From Dryas octopetala (lineage: Eukaryota > Streptophyta > Magnoliopsida > Rosales > Rosaceae): a stretch of 64,000 nucleotides of DNA. A program made the translations under genes and the position numbers. The stretch is taken from NCBI GenBank assembly GCA_963921425.1, contig OY992837.1, forward strand, positions 12,063,896 through 12,127,895, read 5' to 3'. Of this stretch, positions 34,819 to 46,690 are shown piece after piece; the first letter of the stretch is position 1, and the number at the start of each line of letters is the position of its first letter. Under the pieces are notes generated by a model, which ran no database searches, was not told the origin of the DNA, and saw only the letters and a list, made by a program, of their open reading frames with translations.

Positions 34819-36209
34819 ATGGACACTTTGGAAGATGAGGAGGAGTTTAACCAAGCTATATGTCTTTGTGTTCGCACTATTGAATATTATTATGAAAAAT
34901 ATATTCATAAAGTTCCTTGTATGGTTTCTTCCCAAACAGGAAATATTTGGTTGAGGGAGCTTTTAGATGGGAATGAACGTCGGTGTCATGATATGTTTAG
35001 AATGGATAAATATGTGTTTTCTAAATTGTGTACTGATTTGGAAACTCATTATGGGTTGAAAGGTTCAAGGAGAATGAGTGCTGTTGAGATGTTGGGAATG
35101 TTTTTGCACACTTTAGGACATGGGGTAGGAAATAGGTTAATTCAAGAACGGTTTCAACATTCCGGTGAGACCGTAAGTAGATATTTTAGTGTCTTACTTG
35201 ATTGTGTATGTCTTATGGCAATAGATATCATCAAACTTTTGGAAGATGAGTTTAACGGTACCCCTAAAGAAATATTGAGAGATCCTAGATATATGCCTCA
35301 TTTTAAGGTAATAATTTGATCTAGTAATTTATGATTTTTCTTGTTAATTAATTATTTATGATTTTTCTTGTTAATTAATTATTGTTAATTAAGTTACATG
35401 TATTGAGAAGTTTATCTTTGCATCATTTGTAGGATTGTATTGGTGCTATTGATGGTGTACATGTACATGCCTCGATACCTCCTCAAGATCAAGTACCATA
35501 CATTGGCAGGAAAGGGATACCGACTCAAAACATAATGGCTGCATGTAATTTTGACATGCAATTCATATTTGCATGTGCAGGTTGGGAAGGCACTGCACAT
35601 GATACAAGAGTATTCATGTCAGTTTTACAAAATGATGCTTTAAACTTTCCTAAACCTCCAAATGGTAATATTATACTTTCAATATTATAATGTTGAACTT
35701 TCAATTTTATAGTTTAAAATTATAGTATAATTAAACATATAATGTATTTGACAGGTAAATATTATCTTGTGGATGCTGGGTATCCACAAATGATTGGGTA
35801 TTTGGGACCATATAAGGGTGAACGATATCATCTTCCAGATTTCCGCAGGGGTAGCCAACCAAGAGGTTCTAGAGAGATATTTAACCACGCGCACTCTTCC
35901 CTTAGGAGTGTCATTGAGCGTACTTTTGGAGTATGAAAAAGAAGGTGGAAGATTTTAAGGGACATGCCCAATTACTCGTTCACGAAGCAAGTTAAAATTG
36001 TCATTGCAACTATGGCACTTCATAACTACATACGAAGGCATGCCAACCGTGATATACATTTTAATGAAAGTGAGGATGACCCAAATGACATCGTAAGTGA
36101 GGAGGCAGATCAAATTGAGGATTATCATATTACCCAGGGTTCGGGAGCACAAGAGATGGAGCAACTGAGAAATAACATTGCTACAAGTTTAATTCGTGCA
36201 TCCATTTAG
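34819..36209 (+). pseudogene. Harbinger DDE transposase (DDE_Tnp_4), one nonsense codon
   Basis: This would be the endonuclease that cuts and joins the transposon ends. Exons: 34819-35307, 35433-35664 and 35755-36209, with consistent phases and GT-AG borders. The N-terminal part carries the usual helix-turn-helix-like region (MDKYVFSKLCTDL, RRMSAVEMLGMFLHTL, ERFQHSGETVSRYF). The catalytic acids are visible: Asp in CIGAIDGVH, Asp in GTAHDTRVF, and Glu in SVIERTFG. Five codons after that Glu, the family's tryptophan is replaced by TGA at 35934-35936 (a one-base change from TGG), after which the frame stays open through KRRWKIL and ALHNYIRRHA to the stop at 36207. No other lesion is seen, so the element was lost from service recently. 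Confidence 0.88.
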
Positions 36210-36692
36210 ACGTTTTAATATGTATTTGTTATTATTTCCAATATTTTTAATTCTTATTTTACGTTGAAAAAGATGTCGAATGTTAGTTATAGTTTTTTGT
36301 TAGATAATATTATATAGTTATGTTTTCAAATATCAAACAAATGAGAGATATGTGTCAGCTTAGACCTCATACATATTAACATGTAAAATGAAAAACTATT
36401 AATTTGTAAAAAAAAAATTGAAAAACAAGCAAAAAACACTTTTTTTTTGCCAAACAAATGAGTAAAAAATATTTTCAACTATAACATGTCAATTTTAGTC
36501 ATTATAAACATCCAAAGCACTTTTACATGAAAATTTACCAAACAGTATTGCTTTGCTTCACAGCTACTTTTACTTTACAGCACTTTTGAAAACACAATTT
36601 ACCAAACACTAAACTACTTTGTTTCACAGTTAGTTATACTTCACAGCAGCTTTAATTCACAGCTAATTATTTTCACAGTATTACCAAACACA

Positions 36693-36842
36693 CCCTAAGT
36701 TTTGGGGAGCCCACATTAAAATCATCTCAATCACAACATTAACAAACAACTTATCCAAAGCACCGCCAATGGCCCTATACTTTTAAGATGATTATTAGCT
36801 GTCTGACTCATCATATTGTTGTAAGATGATCACAACCTTTTT
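36693..36842 (+). repeat. 150-bp direct repeat, right copy
   Basis: Identical to 31484-31633. Here the repeat starts exactly at the transposon terminus: its first bases CCC belong to the element end and TAA to the target site. On the left, the same CCC-TAA junction continues straight into the repeat with no transposon, like an empty site. Confidence 0.93.
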
Positions 36843-37711
36843 GGGGGTTTAGTGATTGATTGCTGGTCCTTTGCTACAGCCTACTGCTTACCCTTTTTTC
36901 CTTTTTCTTTTCTTTTCTGTTCGATATAATGTGCATTATTAATATGTAACAAATTGAATCTCTTTTCATCACGTCAATGTCTCATTCATGCAATGAATTC
37001 AGTATTATAATTTTTTAAGAACTTGGGCCATTGGGTTTCAGTTTCACAATATTTGGGAAATTTTCCGACCTGACACTTGAGATGTTATATTTTCAAATTG
37101 TAAATTAGAATTACTATTATGCAAAAATTCTTGAAACTTGGAGACTCAGTGTCACATTTTCAACTTTCCAACTTATTATTTAAACTTTAAATGCATATTA
37201 TTAATACGTAAAATATATATATATAATATTTAAGTTTCTCGGGTTACAAATTTCTCAACTCGTGTTTGCCCAAACTATATATATTTGGATTTAAAATATT
37301 ATGGCTGTGTTTTCTTAAATTACCAAATCTTCTTGTATGAATTGCCCAAAGCGCGGGTTGGATTGAGTTGGTCAGGTTTGTTCAACCCATGCCCAGCCCA
37401 CTGCCACTCAATAAGAGTGTAACTGTTATTCGATGTTAGCAGGAGAGTTACAAAAATGTCTTTTCTTTTTTTCACCAAAAAACTTTTATATATTGCATGT
37501 GAAACATTAATACACTAATACAAGAAATTAATACATACAAATTTAAAAGAAAAACAATCACATCCACTTCAATTTTCTGATTGCATTTGACACTCAATTA
37601 CACAAAAAAGGAAAAAATAAAAGTTCAAAACCAAAAAGTTAATGATTGGCTAGCTCACTTGCAAAACACACAGTGACAGGCTGGTTTACTTTAATGAACC
37701 CAACGCTCAGC
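36843..37711. other. Intergenic, no gene seen
   Basis: AT-rich DNA with T/C-rich patches near 36890-36920. No coding or repeat structure was recognised. Confidence 0.5.
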
Positions 37712-37801
37712 AATTGCCACTGTGCGACAGTAATTATTTGAATTGCATAAAATACCCGTGTTTATACTATTACTAATTGTCACTGTGCGACAGTGACAAT
37801 T
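37712..37801. repeat. Paired palindromes sharing CACTGTGCGACAGT
   Basis: A perfect palindrome with 12-bp arms and a 3-nt centre (AATTGTCACTGT-GCG-ACAGTGACAATT, 37775-37801) is preceded 63 bp upstream by a near copy with one altered arm (37712-37735). The two share the core in the same orientation. This could be the remnant of a small element or a binding site pair; nothing else supports either. Confidence 0.7.
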
Positions 37802-38839
37802 TGCCCAGTTAAAAAAAAATTATAACATGAACTTTATTTGTACAAAGTTGATTTATTTATCATTACGACTTTTTAAGTAAGTTTATTTATCATTGAGTAT
37901 TGTAAAATGGACTTTAGAATAAATTACTTTAAAAAAAAATGCGCTTATCTTTTTTGTTTTTTTGAAAAAAAGTGGTAGGGGTGTCCTCACTTAAAAATGG
38001 ATTGCACATATAGATTTTTCAAACAAAAAAAAAGTAAGTCTAGACTTAATTTTAGTAATTTAAATATTTAAATGTATAGCAAATTAATTATATTTAAATT
38101 AATAAAATATTTCAATATTACATAATTTCAATAATACTTAAATATATAATCTTGATTCACAATTTGGTACCATAAGGAATTAAATATCTGGTAAAAAATG
38201 ATTACCACGCAAGATAAAAACTCTCAACCAAAAATTTATGGGATAAATTTGCATTGTAGGTGGAGTACAGTGACAACTTCACAAGTACATTACAATTTCA
38301 CATGAATGCACTTATGCACCCACCTATACAGCTATACAGCCTATACTCATAAGCCACCCGTGGGAATATATGCCCCTCACCGAGCTAGTGACCACGACTG
38401 CTTCATCTTCTTATGTATAATGACAGCACTCATATGATGCTTGCCATGTAGCCCAATCTCCATTAACAATTGATAGTGATACACATATATATAATCATCA
38501 TAAACACAAATAATCTTTCTTTCTTTTTTTCTTTTTCTTTTTTCCTTTGATGATTCTGTATGATCATTAAGAGCTAAAGGTCACAAGTGAAGAGACTGTG
38601 TTTGGCCCCAAAAGAAAAAAAGTATGCATTATGGGATAAATCCAGGATAAATGCTTTTATTTGTTGTGTTTAGTTGGTTGGGTGTCTCTTTCTTTCTATA
38701 TTTTTCTTCATTTTTTTTTATTTTTTTTTTCATTTTGAATGAAGTTATCAATTTAGCCAATCTTCTTTGTGTAATTGGCTTCCACTCAATTTTTATTTAC
38801 ACATTCAACACTTTAAATTTGAATTAACACTAATTAATA
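37802..38839. other. Intergenic, no gene seen
   Basis: AT-rich DNA, no gene. T-rich tracts occur at 38515-38545 and 38695-38730. Confidence 0.5.
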
Positions 38840-40340
38840 GTTCACACACAGACAATTATATCCGATAAAATCCTCCTAATAAAAAGATTTCATAAGAAAT
38901 ATCTAGACTCGTGTAAATCACGTCTTAACAATTGTTAAAATCCTTGTTATATGGGCTGATAAAACATTCACATCATAAAACTAGTCAATATGCAACAAAT
39001 GACAAAAACAAAACCAATCACTTTAATAAACTTATATAATTATCTTTACATTCACATCATAAAACTAGTCAATATGCAACAAATGACAAAAACAAAACCA
39101 ATCACTTCAATAAATTTATATAATTATCTTTGTCATCCAATTTACGAAAAATTATTATGTGTGACCGTAATACCACGTAGTATTATGACGTGGTGTTACC
39201 AATACACATAAATTGTAATAGTAATACGCGTGTGTACAATTATTAATTTTTAAAACCCTAAATCTTAGAAAATATCCTTAAACTCGTACATGTGTTATAA
39301 TCTAAATAAAGTGGTAACACCATATTATCATACTACGTGGTGTTACGGTCACATACAATAATTTTTCTCACCCTACTCACTCAAATGGAGTAATTAACAA
39401 TGGTACATGCAATTTTTTTTATTGGATAGGATGTGCAATGTTGCAATTAATCGAATGCCAAATTTGTTCACACCATTCACTCAATACAATCACCATAAAC
39501 AGAAAATAATTTGTGACAACTCATAAATTAGGCACCCCTTAAAGGATTAATTTCGTCAAAGTAAACCATCTTTGTTTGGTTAAGTATATTTTCTCTGTTT
39601 TTGATAGTGAAGTATACTCTCTTTCAAATTCAAAGTAATGCAAATCAATATTTGATTTCAGATCGAGAAAGAATTGCATCATCATTCAATTCAATAGCGT
39701 GGTTATGACTTTATTGGCAAATGGTTATAACGACCATGCAAAAATGTGGTTTTTTTTTTTTTTTTTTTTATCTCAAAGGGTTTGCGATTTGATGTATCAA
39801 AATTTGGAGATATTTGAAGGAACTCATATCAAAATTTCTAACTTCACCGTTATGATCAATCAATGATTCACAGTTGTTTACGCACAGATAATTATATTCA
39901 GCAAAATTCTTTCTAATAAAAATATTTCATAAAAAAAAAAAAATCTAAACTCATGTAAATAAGCCCTATCAAATATCAATTATAAAAATCTTTGTTATGG
40001 GTTGATAAAACATTCCCATCATAACTCGTCCCATATGCAACAAGTGACAAAACCAATCACTTCAATAAACTTATACAAGTATCTTTGCCCCCACCCAAAT
40101 GGAGCAGTAAATTCAATGTTGCAAGTTAATGCCAAATTAGTCCACACCATTTACACAATACAATGAGCATAAATAGAACATAATTTGTCATGACTCATAA
40201 TTAATTTGGTCAAAGTACATTGTCTTTGTTTGGTTAAGTAAATAAACCCTATTTCAAATTCAAGAAATCAAAGTAATGCAAATCGATCAAGATTTGATTT
40301 GAGATTTGAAAAAGAATTGCATCATCATTCAATTCAATAA
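38840..40340 (+). repeat. Diverged tandem segmental duplication
   Basis: Copy 1 (about 38840-39715) and copy 2 (about 39865-40340) share an ordered series of words: GACAATTATAT, TATGCAACAA(A/G)TGACAAAA, CCAATCACTT(T/C)AATAAACTTAT, CAAATGGAG, ACACCATT, CTTTGTTTGGTTAAGTA and AAAGAATTGCATCATCATTC. In copy 1 an 84-bp piece is itself tandemly doubled (38964-39047, 39048-39131), and a MITE (39146-39367) is present that copy 2 lacks. Confidence 0.8.
39146..39367. mobile_element. MITE, family A copy 1 (222 bp)
   Basis: Ends GAAAAATTATTATGTGTGAC and GTCACATACAATAATTTTTC are near-complementary. Inverted similarity runs about 55 bp inward and includes ACCACGTAGTATTATGACG against the complement of the CATACTACGTGGTGTTAC stretch. 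The homologous point in the sister duplication copy (about 40085-40100) lacks it. A second member lies at 52343-52537. A target duplication is not clear. Confidence 0.75.
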
Positions 40341-40948
40341 CGTGACATATAGTAGATTGAGTGAAGCCAATTTTGGTTTAATGTCACAGTCAACACTAAA
40401 TTTTGGAGTGCTAGCTGCACATAAGCAAAAGTCTTCAAAAAATATATTAATTAAAATTAATGCAGACATTATTGATTTTTTTTTCTTTCTCAACAGACGA
40501 TATTGAATTAGGCGGCTTTAAAGTTTAAACCATTCGCCGTGGCCCGTACTCGTGTGTTAGCTGGTCCCGCTCCTTTTTGGTCCATCCGGGATCTAACACA
40601 CACACACACATCATCATCAATTTGCACACAAGTCAGCCAAATTTAATATTAAATATTTTCTCTATTTATGTGAGTCATGTGATAGTATTTCAATTATTTA
40701 TATTTGAGTTTTTTGTTTTTTTATTTCTAATACTTTGGAAACTCTCCTATTATCTGCCACATAGTTGGTAACTAAAATTTGAAAAATAGTTTGTGGTTCT
40801 AATATTATTGTTTTTGTATAGAATCTAGTTGACAAAAATATGGATGCAACTATCATGTAAGTTTAGCTCTTTTTTTTTTTGTTATATTGGAAGTGATGTC
40901 TTTATTTTAAGCCTAACTTATTTTTTCACTTTTTTTCACCATTTGGAC
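40341..40948. other. Intergenic, no gene seen
   Basis: AT-rich with a short CA run (40598-40609). No gene was recognised. Confidence 0.5.
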
Positions 40949-41097
40949 TAAGAATGGCAATTCTCTATCCCTGCGAGGACTTATGGGCCCCAGCTGCCCC
41001 GATAAAGCGAGTATGAGAATAACACTCCCGGTATATCCGATAGGGATCACATCACCTAACCCCGTTCCGCCCTATTGATCGACCATTGTCATCCCTA
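40949..41097. mobile_element. Small hAT-like MITE, about 149 bp
   Basis: Left end TAAGAATGGCAAT and right end ATTGTCATCCCTA pair at 10 of 13 positions. Flanks ATTTGGAC and ATTTGTTC agree at 6 of 8 bases, an aged 8-bp target duplication. The interior is GC-richer than its surroundings and starts with a CTATCCCTGCGAGGAC word, typical of a common plant hAT MITE type. No coding. Confidence 0.52.
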
Positions 41098-44000
41098 ATT
41101 TGTTCTAATTCCAATGGCATCTTGGCCCAAATTTGGAGTAAAAGTTCATACCATTGTGTAAAGTATCAACCACTTCAAATTTTTGTAAATGTTAATCAAT
41201 TATCCATGCATTCATGGACTTATGGATGGTATATGTATAATACCTAATTATAACTCGTGTTAAGAATCATTTTTTGTTTCACTCATTGTATTAAAAAAAT
41301 GGTATGTATAAAGACAAAGTTTTCAGTGGAGCAGAGCGTATACTCCTTTCATAATGTGAGAAGGGCTTGTAGTGCTACCAACAAATGATTCATTCAAGAT
41401 TTTTTGATGAGTAAATACGAGAGAATGAAAACGTATAGAACCATCTCACGTACCCTAGCATTTTCTCTATATAAAACCTCATGTAATTAAATCGATCTGT
41501 TTATCATCAATAAATATTAGATAATTTTCTCTCCTTTTAATTTCCTCCTTTTACTTGTTTGGGGTAAATGACACAAAGCAACCAATGTAGTCTATGACTA
41601 TGAGTGCCCAAAGAAGAGAAAACATACATAAATAATGTAATGCATGGAGGAAATTAAAGACAGCTTCTATCCAAGGATTAAATCTTTCAAAGAACCACAG
41701 GAGTGCAGTTATAATTATAAATTATCCACCTTAAGGGAAAATGTGTTACATGGGAGTATTGAAAAAGCCAAAAAAGATAAGCTTTCGAAAATCTTCTAAG
41801 TCAATGTCATAAAAGAATGTACGTGGAGCCATTTGGCTTTTTGCAGTGTTCATACAAGATGCCATTTGATTAACATTTACAAAAATTTGGTATCAACCCC
41901 AATTCTTGTTCTCTCTATTCTCTAATATTGGTATTCAACACAGTCCACTCAAAGGCCTTGAGATCCCTATCTTCTAAGGCAATTTGTCATCCAAGCCTCT
42001 TTCAAGTTTCATATATGCACATAGCAAATGTAGGGTACGGTGGGCCTCTTTGATATATTCCAAATGAAATTGCCACAAATGGAAATCCTCATGGGTCCAC
42101 CAGCAGCATCTCACCACAAAAATTAGAAAGGCTGGCTAATTGTCTCATGCATATTATTATGTGATGAGTGATATATGAGTGATGACACATTTTGCATATT
42201 TGTTGGTGTCGGTAGCTTCTTGGATTTTACCATGTATTGATGTATATATCAAGCCACTTAGTCGGTGAGCATCCAAAACGCAAAGGCAAAGGGAAAAAAT
42301 TGGACAATGATATCACCCTCTTCACCAACAACATTACTTCCCCATATATACAAATCCATGGCCTACCAAAATTCCTCACAAATTTTTCTTTTTTTTTTCT
42401 TTATGATATGCATGCATACATCCCATCTCTAGATTGATACTTGTGCCATTTTTCGATTCTAAAGCAATTTAGGGAGCGTTTGGTATCATTTTATTAAATA
42501 TATTTTGGAATGAGGTCAACTTTGTATGATTCTCAAGTTAATTTGCTTTAACTATACATATATAATCTGCTTAATTAATTGTTAATCTAATTAAACATAT
42601 ATCAGTAGTTGTCCCTCCATCATTATCCTGCTAATTAATTACTATATATGCGTCTTCTTAATTGGAGTCTTCTCATTGACGTGCATAATGGATGGTAATG
42701 ATATTCAAAAATATATGATCAAGGTGTTTCCCTGCCTAGTAGCTTGTTTTATTCTCTGTTCTTTCTACAAAAAAAAAAAATAAATAATAATAATAATAAT
42801 TGGACTCTAACATTATTGACTAATTTGTATGAGCTCCCACCATAAAATAAAATGTGTCGGGTGCACTATTGACACCCATTATATTACTGTTTATACTCTC
42901 TTCAATTGTAACTATCCATGTCATGTACCTTATTTAATCGATCTATTTTAAAAATTACAGAAAACATTATAAATGACTAATTACCATGCTCCACCATTCC
43001 GCCAATTGAATCAATTTAATTATATATCCTCAAAGAGAAACAAAAGCTCCTTAACCTAATGCTACTTTTGATCCCTAAACTCAAGGGCAAGACATATCTT
43101 AGAGCAATGTTAGATGCAGTTTTTCACTTATCCGGATGTTAATATTGAGATGAGGTTGTGGATGGATTAGCTAGTGATCGACCCATATATATTCATTATA
43201 TTTTCTCTTACAAATCGATTAGCACGTACTCATTCATTGTTTATATTCTAAATTTTAATTCTCGATCCAAAACTCAAAACGACAATTCTACATTCTCAAG
43301 TAAGCAATATTGTCAAGAAATAAATTAAAAAAATGATAAAAACTGGTTGCATAAGAATAATAATAGGAATATTACACTGTCGATTGATCAACATACGTTT
43401 GCATCTAGATGTTCGATTAAGAGAATATTTCATACTAAATGGAATGTTTTTTTTTATTTTTTATATATTGGTATTATATCTCTAATAAAGGTGAGATTCG
43501 ATTTGGAAAATGTTTACTTAAGACCAGATATATTCAGGCCAAAAAAAACAAAAGACCATGTTTTTCTCTATGGTGTATAATGTGTATTGATATGAAATGG
43601 TGAAAAGGTGAAAAGGTGAAAAGGTGAAACCTATTATATTAAAAATAGAATAACGCATGTCATTGATAATATTTATTCATGTAGTAATCGTAATGGACAC
43701 CAGTCACACCACACTGATCATTTATGAGAAAGCTCTTCCTGACCAGTGACCAGTTAGGAAGTAAGAGTTAATGTTGCAGAATTTGCAATCTAAATCGAGA
43801 GAGAAGCTTCTCCGTAATGTAACAAAGATAAGACTAATTTGATATCACAATTCAATAATATGATGACACATATATTTTTATATTTAATTACATAATATTT
43901 TTTTTAATTTTAAGACATAATATATTTATTGAGATGTCAAATTAGCTCATATCTCTATTATAAGTAAATTTTTCTCCTAAATTAATAATTAATTGATAAT

Positions 44001-45400
44001 TTGATATCTCTGATCCAGATGATAAGGTGATAACAAATTCACTTACTTTTAAAGATGGGTTTTTAATTTAAGTTCATAGATATGGTATTCCTAAATTAAT
44101 TATGTTTAGAAATTAAGAAGGGTAGTACTTGGTAGAAGGTGTTAATGAAGGTTTGGACATGACCTACAGCACTAGATTTCAGCATCAATTACCAGCCAAT
44201 CTCTTGTCTGGCATTTAGCAATGGGGTCTCTTTAAGTTGCCTTGAAAAATGTCACTCCCACCGGACTAGCATCAATGGAAAAAGAAAAAGTCAAACAAAG
44301 GAGTATTTAATATGTCAGCCTTTGAAATGTGTAAAAAAGATCAGCATGGGAGTAACATATATGATATATACGTATACCCAATTACCCATACACTTTTCTT
44401 ACAATCTCATTAATTAATTCTTTAAAAAATTAAAAGGGTATATCTTTTTTTTTAATTACAAGGTAAATTAAATAGAACTTGAGATGTACCATTCACCTCA
44501 CCCCACCTCACTCATGAGTCATGAGTCATGAGTCATGACGCTTGAGTTGAGGTTTAAAAAAGAAAAATCAACAATATAAGAGTCATCAAAATATTTTCTA
44601 ACCAATGTGGCAACTGGCAAGTAACATGACATTTTGTTTTTTTTGAAATATGACTCTATTTTATTTGTAAAAATAAATGTAGGTCAAAATAGACCTAGAT
44701 ATAAAGAAATAAAATGTTATTATAACATTTGGAATAAAAGAAATTATGGGATTTGTTTTTTATATTTCTAACATTACTTATTTTTTATCAATCCTATATT
44801 ATTTAAGTGGTATATCACTTCACAGTGTTGGCGAGGTTCCATTTTCAAATTCCTTCTCTAGTTCTCTCCAACATAAAAAATCTAAGACTTATTTTTATTA
44901 ATTCCTTGCATGAGATGAGTCCTATTTTGGGTCTCTTTAAAACTGAAAAAAAAAAAAATTCAGAAAACCATGTAAATTCTACAAAATTTTACAATAAAAA
45001 CACATGAAAATCCTAATTAAATTTCACCTAATACTGACATGAAATTACCAAACAAGAGAAAGAAAAAAAAAATTAACAAATTAAATAGTTGGATCTAAAA
45101 CATTTTGTAAGAGTAAAAACATATGAGAAGCCTAAATGAATGTCAACTACTTTTGATACCTAACCCATACTGTGAACAAATGAACAATGTTGGCTATTAA
45201 GTTGATGGCGGAGAGGAAATAAATAAGGATCAATGGTCTGTTTGTTTAGGCTGGCAAAGTGAAAGTAACTCATTAAAGGCGCGCCGAGTACACGTTTTTT
45301 TTGGGGCTTTGGCGCAATGCATTGCTTCAAAAATCAAAAGCAGAGTAAAAGAAAATAAAAATAAAAAATAAAAAATTAAGAAAACGCGGAGAACAGAGAT
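41098..45400. other. Long gene-poor intergenic stretch
   Basis: No recognisable protein, RNA gene or element ends were found in these 4.3 kb. Minor items are AT-rich runs (42770-42800), a short GGTGAAAA repeat (43601-43628) and the TGAGTCA cluster at 44515-44540. Confidence 0.45.
44515..44540. promoter_or_regulatory. Three TGAGTCA (GCN4/AP-1 type) sites plus TGACG
   Basis: TGAGTCA occurs three times head-to-tail with 7-bp spacing (44515, 44522, 44529), followed at once by TGACG at 44536. TGAGTCA is the core bound by several plant bZIP factors and TGACG is the core of as-1-type sites. No gene start lies near, so this may simply be a 7-bp satellite that happens to match. Confidence 0.45.
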
Positions 45401-45429
45401 GACAAGCACATGGCCTCATGAATGCACTT

Positions 45430-45665
45430 CACAGCTCCCTATATACTCACGCGTAGTTACCTCACATTCCTCCCATGAACACAAAACACACACACACAAA
45501 CCATTTCCATGCCTATTTTCTAGTACTCAATTTCCATGCACTCTCTCTCTCTCTCCCTAGACTTTCTCTCTCTAGAAATTCAAATCTTTTGGGTTTTGGC
45601 TTTTGCTTTCATTGCTTTCACCATTTTAGGGTCTCTCAGATCTGTTTGTTTGGGGTGATATAGTC
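45430..45665 (+). promoter_or_regulatory. Orphan promoter/leader-like segment
   Basis: A CTATATAC TATA-like word (about 45438) is followed by a CA run, a CT-rich leader (45541-45575) and a T/G-rich stretch resembling the start of a plant leader intron. No matching coding region follows: the only downstream item is a hAT element inserted at 45852. It could be the remains of a gene start, a non-coding transcript or chance. Confidence 0.3.
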
Positions 45666-46323
45666 ATGTGCCCAGCTCGGCAAGGAATGAATTGTGGAGG
45701 CTTTGTTACACATTATAGTAATGGGGATCGTGGGCCCCACTTCTCCACTAATGTCCATTCTTAATTGGCCTTTCCTTACGTTAATCATTCCATCACTAAA
45801 CAAAGGGTTGCTTATTGAGACGAGGAATTAGCTAGAGCTTAGCAGCGTAGGTAGGGGTGGGCATTTAAACCGTGAACCGGACACACCGAACCAAACCGGG
45901 GGTTAAAAAACCGTAAAAACCGTGTTGACCAAAACCGGTCAAAGATTGGACCGAATTGGACCGGACCGGTCCTATACGGTTCCGGTTCCGGTTCCGTTTT
46001 GCTTTCCTTGAAGCCGGGCGGGACCGGACCGGACCGTATGTGTATAAACATATATATATTTATACCATTTTATATTTTTATACACACATTTATATATATT
46101 TTAGATAATACAATTAATATTAACCTAGTTATATTTTAGACCCTAAAATATATTTTATATATATCCCTATATGGCCTATATAGTATATTATATATATATA
46201 GTACTATATAGTATATAGTTTATAATACTATAGTATATCCTAACTTATAATTTTTTTATATATATTATTGTTTACTATAAGACTATACCCTATACCCTAA
46301 ATGGCCTATGGCCCCTATACTCT

Positions 46324-46690
46324 AAACCCCAATTGAAACCCTCAAACCCCAATTAGATTAGTTAATTACAAATTACCAATTTAAACCCCAATTGAAACCC
46401 TCAAACCCCAATTAGATTAGTCAATTACAAATTACCAATTTAAACCCCAATTGAAACCCTCAAACCCCAATTAGATTAGTCAATTACAAATTACCAATTT
46501 AAACCCCAATTGAAACCCTAAAACCCCAATTAGATTAGTCAATTACAAATTACCAATTTAAACCCCAATTGAAACCCTCAAACCCCAATTAGATTAGTCA
46601 ATTTCAAATTACCAATTTAAACCCCAATTGAAACCCTCAAATCCTAATTAGATTAGTCAATTACAAATTACCAATTTAAACCCCATTTGA
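46324..46690 (+). repeat. 59-bp minisatellite, about six units
   Basis: The unit begins AAACCCCAATTGAAACCCTC and ends ACAAATTACCAATTT. Six near-identical copies follow head to tail, with diverged single units again at about 46815-46880 and 47037-47110. The AAACCC(C/T) words look telomere-like but are not a regular telomere repeat. The array lies wholly inside the hAT element. Confidence 0.92.

Larger units (their letters stand above)
31634..36695 (+). mobile_element. PIF/Harbinger transposon, left end not found
   Basis: The segment holds a Myb/SANT-like gene (32503-34549) followed by a DDE transposase gene (34819-36209), both +, the two-gene layout of plant PIF/Harbinger elements. The right end reads TTACCAAACACACCC followed by TAA at 36696-36698. 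Its complement GGGTGTGTTTGGTAA is a typical PIF/Harbinger terminus and TAA the typical 3-bp target duplication. Repeated AGCTGTGA/TCACAGCT words fill the 160 bp inside the right end. I could not find a matching left terminus between 31634 and 32500, so the 5' boundary is open and the left part may be deleted or replaced. A three-fold AT-rich tandem repeat (about 34590-34710) lies between the genes. Confidence 0.82.

Noticed and set aside
45839..46051. Minus-strand frame with repeated Gly-Pro/Phe-Gly words, and similar frames at 48377-48713
   Set aside because: They are by-products of the CCGG/ACCGG subterminal repeats of the hAT at 45852-48673.
46324..46690. Possible CRISPR-like or telomeric array
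   Set aside because: Units are contiguous 59-bp minisatellite copies without variable spacers, in a eukaryotic transposon; the AAACCC words do not form a regular telomere repeat.
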